From assembly GCA_028701435.1 (NCBI GenBank), contig JAQVQT010000070.1, positions 1 to 9,091 of the forward strand: a DNA stretch of 9,091 nucleotides. Reading direction: 5' to 3'. Each line of letters opens with the position of its first letter. Position 1 is the first letter of the stretch. This DNA is from Smithellaceae bacterium. Lineage in GTDB: Bacteria; Desulfobacterota; Syntrophia; Syntrophales; Smithellaceae. The position numbers were made by a program, and so were the translations under genes. The notes under the pieces are model-generated. The model did not search any database, was not told the DNA's origin, and saw nothing but the letters and a program-made list of their open reading frames with translations. Positions 1 to 6,021 of this stretch are shown here, piece by piece.

Positions 1-1220
1 GCAACAAAGACTTTTTTGACGCCGGAAATTTTACGCAGAGCCGAAAGCAGATGGATTTGACGGGAGTGGTCGTTTCGCAAAGACGGGCAGGGCTGCGGAT
101 CGAGACAATGTCTGTCCGCGCAGGCGCCCCGGCTGGTTTTTCTCGCGCAGTCGATTCCATACATATTGGCCGTCGCGCCGCCTACGTCGGCGATGGAGCC
201 CCTGAAGTCCGGCAGCGCGGCTATTTTTTTCGCCTCCCGCAGAATGGATTCCTTCGACCGGCTGAGAATGGCCCGGCCCTCGTGCGAGGCGATAGAGCAA
301 AAGCGGCATTCGCCAAAGCAACCGCGGTGCGTCGTCAGGGAGAAGGCGATGGTGTCCATGGCGCGGACCTTGCCCTGTTTTGCATAAAAAGGGTGAACGC
401 TCCGCGTAAAGGGAAGAGCGTAAACCGCGTCCAGTTCAGCTTCGGACAGAGGCGCCTGGGGCGGATGATGCACCAGATACCGGCCGGCGTGTTTCTGAAC
501 CAAACCGCGGGCCGTCCTCGGGTCATGATTCGCGTAAAACACACTGAACATTTGAAGGAAGGCTTTCGGTTTGGCTGCCGCCTCTTCGAAAGAGGGCAGC
601 GTCAGATACCCGTCGGGCGGTTCGTTTTCGATGACGCAGGTTCCGCGGATGTTCCGGAGGTCTTTTCCGGCGCTCAGGCGTTTGGCAATTTCCAGAATGG
701 CCTTTTCCGCCATTCCATAAGCCAGAATGTCGAGGCGCGCGTCAAACAGAATGGAGCGGCGCACGGCATCCGACCAGTAATCATAATGCGCGATCCGCCG
801 CAGGCTGGCTTCGACGCCGCCGGCGACAATCGGCTTGGTGTTTTTGAATGAGCGGCGAATCCAATTGGCGTAGGCGATGACGGCGCGGTCGGGCCGGCGG
901 TTGTTTTTCCCGCCGGGTGTCAGGTCGTCGCCTTGCCTCTTTTTTTTCAGCGCCGTGTAATTGGCGACGAGCGAATCCATGCAGCCGCCGGTTACGCCCC
1001 AGAACAGGCGCGGCTCTCCCAGGCGGCGGATGTCCGCATCGTCCTCCATGTCCGGCTGGGCGATGATGCCGACGCGGTAGCCCGCGGCCGCCAGCAGCCG
1101 GCCGATCACCGCCGCGCCGATATGAGGGCTGTCGATGTAAGCGTCGCCCGTGACCAGCAGAATATCGAGGCGGTCCCATCCCTTTTTTCGAAGTTCTTCA
1201 GGCGTGGTTGGCAGGAACAT
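1..1220 (-). CDS. ygiQ: YgiQ-family radical SAM protein (UPF0313), 3' end beyond window
   Basis: This frame is open from an ATG at 1220 to the left edge, giving 406 codons with no stop, so the C-terminal part is missing. The N-terminal block carries the family's VTGDAYID (residues 23-30), the GGVEASLRR block (134-142) and HYDYWSD (from 145). The radical SAM iron-sulfur motif CFGECRFC gives Cys301, Cys305 and Cys308 (CX3CX2C), followed by SIASHEGR and a GGATANMY block (347-354). A second cysteine group (358, 367, 372, 378) matches the extra cysteines I recall in E. coli YgiQ. Family members bind a 4Fe-4S cluster and S-adenosylmethionine; the substrate is not established. The start abuts the TAA of the upstream b561-like gene (TAAATG), which suggests translational coupling within a leftward operon. 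Family assignment is firm; function is open. Confidence 0.93.
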   Translation of the reverse strand, partial: MFLPTTPEELRKKGWDRLDILLVTGDAYIDSPHIGAAVIGRLLAAAGYRVGIIAQPDMEDDADIRRLGEPRLFWGVTGGCMDSLVANYTALKKKRQGDDLTPGGKNNRRPDRAVIAYANWIRRSFKNTKPIVAGGVEASLRRIAHYDYWSDAVRRSILFDARLDILAYGMAEKAILEIAKRLSAGKDLRNIRGTCVIENEPPDGYLTLPSFEEAAAKPKAFLQMFSVFYANHDPRTARGLVQKHAGRYLVHHPPQAPLSEAELDAVYALPFTRSVHPFYAKQGKVRAMDTIAFSLTTHRGCFGECRFCSIASHEGRAILSRSKESILREAKKIAALPDFRGSIADVGGATANMYGIDCARKTSRGACADRHCLDPQPCPSLRNDHSRQIHLLSALRKISGVKKVFV

Positions 1221-1613
1221 TTAAAAGATTCCGATCATGGAGAGCCCCAGGATCAGCGCGGCAAGGATTGCGATCAGGGAAAGGCGGCCCGACCAGCGGT
1301 GAACGGCTCGAAAGACGCTTTTGTTGGAGGCTTTTAAAGAATAGAACCCGAGAAAAACCGTCAGGAATGTCAGCATCACGGCGATGGACCCGATCCGGTG
1401 ATGGAGCCCCGCCAGATGATCTGAGCCCGTCAGGATGATATGGACAAAAGCCATGACGCCGCCCGCGGCCAAAAGAATGCCTCCGGCGCTGTTGAGAATT
1501 TTGTGCCCCTTCAGCCAGAATTTTCTTTTCCTTCCGAACATGGCCAGGCCGACGCCCGCCAGAAGGCATAAAGACGCTGCAAGCATCAGCAACAGGTGAG
1601 TAATGATCAGCAT
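1221..1613 (-). CDS. Small four-helix cytochrome b561-like membrane protein
   Basis: The 130-residue product is almost all membrane helix, with segments at about 4-25, 39-61, 72-93 and 105-128. Histidines sit near the helix starts: His6, His37 (in KGHK), His71/72 and His105 (in AVHRWSG). Their order and 31-35-residue spacing resemble the two bis-His heme pairs of the cytochrome b561 core, where helices 1 and 3 share one heme and helices 2 and 4 the other. The last helix has the b561-like HxWxG flavour. I infer transmembrane electron transfer; no catalytic domain is attached. A GAGGAG ribosome site lies 10 bases before the ATG. The gene lies 51 bp after the MBL hydrolase and directly abuts ygiQ. 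It could instead be another small heme-binding or uncharacterised four-helix family. Confidence 0.75.
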   Translation of the reverse strand: MLIITHLLLMLAASLCLLAGVGLAMFGRKRKFWLKGHKILNSAGGILLAAGGVMAFVHIILTGSDHLAGLHHRIGSIAVMLTFLTVFLGFYSLKASNKSVFRAVHRWSGRLSLIAILAALILGLSMIGIF

Positions 1614-1664
1614 GACATGCGGTCTCCTCGCGCCGGGGGATTCGGGGTTTTTTCTGAAACAAGA

Positions 1665-2504
1665 CTATAAGGACAATTCCATCCCCTGATAAACGGCAAA
1701 GCATTGCAGGGGTGAATGTTTTTCGGCGATGATTTGCCGGCAGGCGTCGACCATTTCGTCGACGGCCGTGTCGAAGCGGTCCTGATTGTGATGGAAAAGC
1801 CCCAGTTGTTTGACGCCGGCATCCAGCGCAAGTTGCACCGCCTGTTCGATGGTGGAATGCCCCCAGCCGATCCTTTTGGAATACTCTTCATTCCAGTATT
1901 CAGCGTCGTGAATCAGCAAATCGGCGTTTTGGCAAAAAGCGACATAGTCTTCATAGGCAAGCGAGCCTTCGTGCCGGAATCCCAGTTCGTTGTCGGTCAG
2001 GAAAACAAAGCGTTTGCCGTTTTCTGAAAATTGATAACCGTTTCCCTGATTGGGGTGGTTGAGCGCGACCGGCACAATGGTCATGCCGCCCAGTTCGTAG
2101 GCCTCCCTGCAGATGTCCGCATAGGTGACATCGGCATGAATGGCGTCGAAATTGATGGGGAAGTAGGGAGCGGACATGACGCGCGCCAGCATTTCCCGGA
2201 TGGAGTCCTGAGCGAACGTGCAGCCCCAGACATCGATCTTGGTTTTGCGCAGGTAAAGCGGTTTGAAGAAAGGGAATCCCATAATATGGTCCCAGTGGGC
2301 ATGGGTCAAAAGCAGAATAAAATCGTGACGGCCGTTGTCCAGGAAGCTGTTTCCCGCTTCGCGGATGCCGGAGCCGGCGTCAACCAGCAGAATATCGTCG
2401 CGGTTGTTGCGGATCTCCAGGCAAGTCGTGTTGCCGCCGTACCGAAGGTATTTCTGGCCTGATACCGGTATGGAACCTCTCGCCCCCCAGCAACGTATGA
2501 TCAT
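1665..2504 (-). CDS. MBL-fold metallo-hydrolase (RNase Z/PhnP-like, Lactamase_B_2 type)
   Basis: The 279-residue protein opens with CWGARGSIPVSG and a YGGNTTCLEI block, typical of MBL-fold phosphodiesterase-like hydrolases. The metal-binding motif THAHWDH gives His68, His70, Asp72 and His73. Further likely ligands are His150 (LNHP), Asp171 (FLTDNE) and His238/239 (LFHHNQDR). LIHDAEY (197-203) and GHST (215-218) correspond to the HEAT-like and AHST motifs of the RNase Z/PhnP branch. There is no signal peptide, so it is probably a cytoplasmic two-metal hydrolase of a phosphodiester or similar substrate; the substrate cannot be read from sequence. It is the first gene of a leftward unit with the b561-like and ygiQ genes. 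AGGGG lies 7 bases before the ATG, and a strong promoter lies just upstream. Confidence 0.9.
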   Translation of the reverse strand: MIIRCWGARGSIPVSGQKYLRYGGNTTCLEIRNNRDDILLVDAGSGIREAGNSFLDNGRHDFILLLTHAHWDHIMGFPFFKPLYLRKTKIDVWGCTFAQDSIREMLARVMSAPYFPINFDAIHADVTYADICREAYELGGMTIVPVALNHPNQGNGYQFSENGKRFVFLTDNELGFRHEGSLAYEDYVAFCQNADLLIHDAEYWNEEYSKRIGWGHSTIEQAVQLALDAGVKQLGLFHHNQDRFDTAVDEMVDACRQIIAEKHSPLQCFAVYQGMELSL

Positions 2505-2525
2505 AAATCATCCCCTGTTGGCATA

Positions 2526-2553
2526 ATCATACAGAATATTTATTTTTTTTCAA
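2526..2553 (-). promoter_or_regulatory. Sigma70-like promoter for the MBL/b561/ygiQ unit
   Basis: On the minus strand, TTGAAA (2553-2548) and TATGAT (2531-2526) are separated by 16 bases, each matching the sigma70 consensus at 5 of 6 positions. Predicted transcription starts near 2519, leaving a short leader of about 15 bases with an AGGGG ribosome site before the ATG at 2504. No operator-like dyad is obvious on this side. Confidence 0.6.
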
Positions 2554-2585
2554 GAAGGAGATCAAAAAAAAATACGGCTTTTCTC

Positions 2586-2613
2586 TTGCTATTGGACCAA
2601 TAACCATTATCAT
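2586..2613 (+). promoter_or_regulatory. Candidate copZA promoter with a dyad in the spacer
   Basis: TTGCTA (2586-2591) and TATCAT (2608-2613) are 16 bases apart. A perfect dyad TATTGG-A-CCAATA fills 2590-2602, between the two boxes. A palindrome placed there suits a repressor or a MerR-type activator, but the dyad does not match the CueR, CsoR or CopY operators I know. Bases 2598-2612 also match a Fur box (TGATAATnATTATCA) at 11 of 14 informative positions. Which regulator acts here is unresolved. Confidence 0.45.
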
Positions 2614-2643
2614 AAGAAAAACGAGAGTCATCGGAGGTGTCCT

Positions 2644-2844
2644 GTGAAAAGCATTCAAATTGCGGGCATGAGTTGCGGGCACTGCGTCATGGCGGTTACA
2701 AAAGCGCTCGGCGCGGTTGATGGAATTAAAGATGTCCGGGTCGATTTAAAAACAGGGATCGCGACGTATGATGAGGTGAAGCCCGTGGAAGCATCCATCG
2801 TTGCCGCGGCCATTCAGAAGGCGGGCTACCACATTGTCGAATAA
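2644..2844 (+). CDS. copZ: CopZ-like copper chaperone (HMA domain)
   Basis: This 66-residue single heavy-metal-associated domain has the metal loop GMSCGHC (Met9, Cys11, Cys14) near its N-terminus and AGY near its C-terminus, with the usual length for CopZ. It is expected to bind Cu(I) through the two cysteines in the cytoplasm and hand it to the adjacent CopA ATPase. The start is GTG at 2644, with GGAGGTG at 2633-2639 about 5 bases ahead, and no better start is in frame. The stop lies inside the start region of copA, so the two genes are co-transcribed and probably translationally coupled. The CxHC form is common in bacterial CopZ; mercury or zinc binding is less likely given the partner. 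Confidence 0.93.
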   Translation: MKSIQIAGMSCGHCVMAVTKALGAVDGIKDVRVDLKTGIATYDEVKPVEASIVAAAIQKAGYHIVE

Positions 2845-5101
2845 AGTCTTGATTTCGGTGGGCGGCATGACCTGCGCCGCCTGTGTGCGGCGCGTGGAAA
2901 ACGCACTGAAAAACGTCGAAGGCGTGGTGGAGGCGAGCGTCAATCTGGCCACCTCCCGCGCCACCGTGGTCCACCAGGACCGCTGGGCGGGAGTATCCGC
3001 GCTGGCTCGCGTCGTTTCCGAACAAGGATACGAATTCCTGGGGGAGATCTCCGATGCGGCCGCCGATCCGATCGAGGCTTCCCGCGTCCGGGAGCTTGGC
3101 GAGTTGAAACTGAAAGTCTCCTGCGGCGCTGTGTTGAGTGTCTTGATCTTTTTCGGCTCGATGCAGCACTGGTTTGGCTTTTTGCATGCGATTCCCCGTC
3201 AGTCGATGCTCGTGGCCATGTTCGTTTTAACGGCGCCCGCGGTGTTCTGGGTGGGGAGCCGGTTTTTCATCGGAGCCTGGAAGGCCGCGAAGCAAAAGAC
3301 GTCGGACATGAACACGCTGGTGGCGGTGGGCGCGTTCTCCGCTTACGCCTACTCGTCCGCCGCCACTTTTTTCCCCCGCTTCTTTGGCAGTGCGGGCATC
3401 GCTCCCCATGTGTATTATGACGGCGCGGCCATGATCATCACGCTGGTGCTGCTGGGCCGGCTTTTGGAGGCCGCGAGCAGGGGCAAGACTTCCCAGGCCA
3501 TCAAGAAACTGATCGGGCTGGCGCCGAAAACGGCGCGTGTCATTCGGGACGGCGCGGAAGTGGAGATGACGATGGATGCGCTGCAGACCGGAGATGAGGT
3601 GCTGGTGCGGCCGGGAGAAAAAGTTCCGGTGGACGGAATTATCCTGACGGGCCGATCGACGCTGGATGAGTCCATGCTGACCGGCGAGAGCCTGCCGGTT
3701 TCCAGGGAGGCCGGCCAAAAAGTGTTTGCCGCCACCATGAATCAATCAGGAAGCTTCACGATGCACGCCACCGGGGTAGGCGCGCACACCATGCTGGCGC
3801 ATATTATCCGCATGGTGGAAGAAGCGCAGGGTTCCAAGGCGCCGATTCAGCGCCTGGCAGACAAAGTGGCGTCTGTTTTTGTGCCGGTTGTCTTTTTGAT
3901 TGCCTTCCTGACGTTTGGGGTTTGGTATTTTGTTCCCATGGACGCCAATTTCAGCCGCGCCCTGATTAATTTTGTGTCGGTGCTGGTCATCGCCTGCCCC
4001 TGTGCGCTGGGTCTGGCCACGCCCACGGCCATCATCGTGGGTACGGGTCTGGGCGCGCAAAGCGGCATCCTGATCAAAGGCGGAGAGGCCCTTGAAAAGA
4101 TCCATAAACTTTCCATGGTCGTATTTGACAAAACCGGAACGCTGACGCGTGGTGAACCGGAAGTGACGGATGTGGTCTGCGCTGCGGATTTTACCGGGCG
4201 GCAGGTGCTCACCGTGGCCGCCGCGCTGGAGAAAACGTCGGAGCATCCGCTCGCGAAAGCGATTGTTGATCGGGCGCGCAGGAACGGCATTTTGCCTCCC
4301 TCCACGGACAGCTTTGAAGCGCTTTCCGGCATGGGCGCCAGAGGCTTTGTTGACGGAAAGGCGGCGCTGGTCGGCAACCGTTTCCTGATGACGAATCAGG
4401 GGTATTCGGTTGATCTCCTGGAAGAGGAGGCGGTCCATCTGGCCCAAAAGGGAAAAACCCTTGTTTATGTTGCGGAGGGGGAGAAAATCATGGGTCTTAT
4501 CGCGCTGGCCGATGCGCCCAAAGTTTCCGCGAAAAAGGCCGTGGAAAGCCTGAAGCGTCGCGGTTTGAAGGTGGCGATGATTACCGGCGACAACGCGGGA
4601 ACGGCGGCAAGTGTCGGCGCACAACTGGGCGTCGAACAGGTTATGGCGCAAGTACTGCCGGGCGGCAAGGCAGACGCTATCCGGCAACTGCAGGCATCCG
4701 GAGAGGTAGTGGCCATGGTCGGCGACGGAATCAACGACGCGCCGGCGCTGGCGGCAGCCGATGTCGGGATTGCCGTCGGAGCAGGCGCGGATGTGGCGAT
4801 TGAAGCGGCGGACATCACGCTGGTGAGGGATGATTTGAATGCCGTGCCGGAAGCCATCGCTCTTTCCACTGCAACGATGCGGGTAATTCGCCAGAATCTG
4901 TTTTGGGCCTTTATTTATAATGTCATCGGCATTCCGATTGCGGCGGGTGTCCTTTATCCTTTCTTCGGGATTCTGTTGCATCCGGAGTTTGCGGCCGCCG
5001 CAATGGCCTTCAGTTCCGTTTCCGTTGTCAGCAATTCCCTGCGATTGAAAAGGGTTTGGGCAAAGCGAAGAGGCTTGAGGAATGAAGGGGATGGGATATA
5101 G
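2834..5101 (+). CDS. copA: CopA-type Cu(I)-exporting P1B-1 ATPase
   Basis: The full-length P-type ATPase has 755 residues from the TTG at 2834. Features in order: one HMA domain with GMTCAAC (Cys14, Cys17); membrane helices near 99-110, 126-144, 161-181 and 194-215; actuator-domain TGES (283-286); helices near 348-369 and 375-397 with the transport motif CPC (388-390); the phosphorylated Asp432 in DKTGT; the nucleotide-domain His471-Pro472; GDGIND (630-635); and two last helices with Tyr695-Asn696 and MAFSS (724-728). The CPC plus YN plus MxxSS set defines Cu(I) specificity (P1B-1). It exports cytosolic Cu(I) and should receive it from CopZ. I chose TTG 2834 because the product then begins SNKVLISVGGMTCAAC, the usual distance from start to metal site. 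Another in-frame TTG at 2801 would add 11 arginine-rich residues. It overlaps copZ by 11 bases. Confidence 0.95.
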   Translation: MSNKVLISVGGMTCAACVRRVENALKNVEGVVEASVNLATSRATVVHQDRWAGVSALARVVSEQGYEFLGEISDAAADPIEASRVRELGELKLKVSCGAVLSVLIFFGSMQHWFGFLHAIPRQSMLVAMFVLTAPAVFWVGSRFFIGAWKAAKQKTSDMNTLVAVGAFSAYAYSSAATFFPRFFGSAGIAPHVYYDGAAMIITLVLLGRLLEAASRGKTSQAIKKLIGLAPKTARVIRDGAEVEMTMDALQTGDEVLVRPGEKVPVDGIILTGRSTLDESMLTGESLPVSREAGQKVFAATMNQSGSFTMHATGVGAHTMLAHIIRMVEEAQGSKAPIQRLADKVASVFVPVVFLIAFLTFGVWYFVPMDANFSRALINFVSVLVIACPCALGLATPTAIIVGTGLGAQSGILIKGGEALEKIHKLSMVVFDKTGTLTRGEPEVTDVVCAADFTGRQVLTVAAALEKTSEHPLAKAIVDRARRNGILPPSTDSFEALSGMGARGFVDGKAALVGNRFLMTNQGYSVDLLEEEAVHLAQKGKTLVYVAEGEKIMGLIALADAPKVSAKKAVESLKRRGLKVAMITGDNAGTAASVGAQLGVEQVMAQVLPGGKADAIRQLQASGEVVAMVGDGINDAPALAAADVGIAVGAGADVAIEAADITLVRDDLNAVPEAIALSTATMRVIRQNLFWAFIYNVIGIPIAAGVLYPFFGILLHPEFAAAAMAFSSVSVVSNSLRLKRVWAKRRGLRNEGDGI

Positions 5102-5142
5102 GTCATAGGCCATAGGTTATGGGCTATAGGGCATAGGGCGTT
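5087..5142 (+). repeat. Degenerate 7-bp tandem repeat across the copA stop
   Basis: Reading in sevens from 5087 gives GGGGATG, GGATATA, GGTCATA, GGCCATA, GGTTATG, GGCTATA, GGGCATA and GGGCGTT: eight diverged units with consensus GGNYATA. The first two encode the last residues of CopA, and the TAG stop comes from the ATA-GG junction. CCATA-ggt-TATGG (5110-5122) can form a short hairpin. It looks like a slipped-strand heptamer array; a role in mRNA 3'-end formation is possible but not shown. Confidence 0.7.
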
Positions 5143-5206
5143 GGGACGGGTTTTTTGCCAATGGGTGATTGACGGCGCCAGGATGAATAGAAACCCCTAA
5201 TAAATT

Positions 5207-5275
5207 CAATTATCTCCAATTATTTTCCAAAAATAAATTTTTTTTCTTGACAATCAGGAACGGGAAGAGTAATCG
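5207..5275 (+). promoter_or_regulatory. AT-rich stretch and TTGACA box upstream of the PHP gene
   Basis: CAATTATCTC (5207-5216) and CAATTATTTT (5217-5226) form a tandem 10-bp repeat, followed by an A/T-run block that could be curved or act as an UP element. A consensus -35 hexamer TTGACA lies at 5247-5252. The matching -10 at the 17-base spacing is poor (TAATCG, 5270-5275), so the exact start site is uncertain. The box lies directly upstream of the operator-like dyads. Confidence 0.35.
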
Positions 5276-5283
5276 AATAGCCA

Positions 5284-5346
5284 TTGGTTGAACGTCCAAT
5301 CAAATATTAGGTTGGGCGTCCAATAAAAAAGTTGGCGTATCGTCAA
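5284..5346. promoter_or_regulatory. Cluster of three TTG...CAA dyads, likely repressor operators
   Basis: Site 1 is TTGAACGTCCAA (5288-5299), the core of a 20-bp imperfect dyad at 5284-5303 with 8 of 10 arm positions paired. Site 2 is TTGGGCGTCCAA (5312-5323), 24 bp downstream. Both fit TTGGACGTCCAA and sit in a direct repeat GGTTGRRCGTCCAATMAAA (5286-5304 and 5310-5328). A looser third dyad, TTGGCG-TAT-CGTCAA, spans 5332-5346. Repeated palindromes downstream of a TTGACA box suit a TetR-like repressor controlling the PHP/thiolase genes. The regulator gene is not in the window. Confidence 0.55.
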
Positions 5347-5383
5347 AGCCCGCTTCAGGTAAATTTTTACAGGAATCCTTTGG

Positions 5384-5944
5384 TTGGTCACGATGCTCTT
5401 AAAAGGCTGCTTACATACGCACACAACATGCTCGGACGGTAAAATGTCGCCTCAGGAAGTCGCCGACGCCTATGAATCCAAAGGATACGATTTTATCGCA
5501 TTCACGGATCACGATTACCTGTTGAAACCGAACTATCTGGATCTCTACAGGCAGGTCAGGACCAACATGATGGTTTTTTACGGCATCGAGCTTTCAGTGT
5601 TTGTCAACGGAAACATTCATGTGGCGAAAATAGAAGGCGACCGGGAGATACTCCACATCTTCAATCATATCAGCGAGTATGATTTTACCCCGCAGCAGCT
5701 GCTGGTGCGGCTGGAGCAGCTTGAAAAGATGTATCCCCTCGATGCGGTGGAAATCACGAAGAAAGGATTTCGGGATGCAGTTTTTGAAGCACTTGATCTT
5801 CGCTATCCCAAAATCGCCTCCGACGATTCGCATACGCATACGGGAATCGGCAGGGCGTGGGTGGAACTGGATGCGAAGCGCGAAAAGGATTCCATCATCC
5901 AGGCGATCCGGAGCGGTGAATTCTGGAACTGCTACCTGAGTTGA
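5384..5944 (+). CDS. PHP-domain metal-dependent phosphoesterase
   Basis: The protein has 186 residues from TTG 5384, or 183 from ATG 5393. The metal ligands of the PHP (polymerase and histidinol phosphatase) family are visible: LHTHTTCSDG (His11, His13, Asp18), FTDHD (His43), GIELS (Glu69), FNH (His95) and SDDSHTHTG (Asp147/148, His150). Such proteins hydrolyse phosphoester bonds with a two- or three-metal centre. This one is a short stand-alone domain with no polymerase or other fusion, and its substrate is unknown. AGGA at 5371-5374 is 9 bases from TTG 5384 but too far from the ATG, which favours TTG; the family's usual N-terminus fits either. It lies downstream of the dyad cluster and 77 bp before the first thiolase-like gene, so it may share regulation with them. 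Confidence 0.88.
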   Translation: MVTMLLKGCLHTHTTCSDGKMSPQEVADAYESKGYDFIAFTDHDYLLKPNYLDLYRQVRTNMMVFYGIELSVFVNGNIHVAKIEGDREILHIFNHISEYDFTPQQLLVRLEQLEKMYPLDAVEITKKGFRDAVFEALDLRYPKIASDDSHTHTGIGRAWVELDAKREKDSIIQAIRSGEFWNCYLS

Positions 5945-5988
5945 TCTCGGGTTGCGGTTTCAGCGAACGGCATATTGCAAGATAAATA

Positions 5989-6003
5989 TTGGGTCAGACC
6001 AAA
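5989..6003. promoter_or_regulatory. GntR/FadR-like palindrome before the thiolase genes
   Basis: GGTC-A-GACC (5992-6000) is a perfect odd-centred palindrome within TTGGGTCAGACCAAA. It contains the GT...AC arrangement of FadR-subfamily GntR operators and matches the GGTCNGACC core of the E. coli FadR site. It lies just ahead of the AAGGAGG ribosome site and the ATG at 6022. I see no convincing -35/-10 pair around it, so the mode of action is unclear. Confidence 0.4.
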
Positions 6004-6021
6004 CAGGAAGGAGGACGGGTA

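Noticed and set aside
51..851. A 266-codon plus-strand frame opposite ygiQ
   Set aside because: The minus-strand frame carries the radical SAM CX3CX2C motif and all YgiQ landmarks; the plus-strand product has none.
1614..1664. Terminator or promoter between the MBL and b561-like genes
   Set aside because: The 51-bp gap has only a short A-run and G/C-rich bases with no inverted repeat or convincing promoter boxes; read-through is more likely.
3746..5113. A 455-codon open frame on the minus strand opposite copA
   Set aside because: It lies entirely over a well-supported P-type ATPase, its product has no recognisable domain, and long antisense frames are common opposite GC-rich genes.
5087..5142. 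CRISPR array
   Set aside because: Units are 7 bp with no spacers; this is a simple degenerate tandem repeat.
5143..5160. Rho-independent terminator for copZA at the T-run 5151-5156
   Set aside because: The bases before the T-run are G-rich with no complementary arm, so no stable stem forms.
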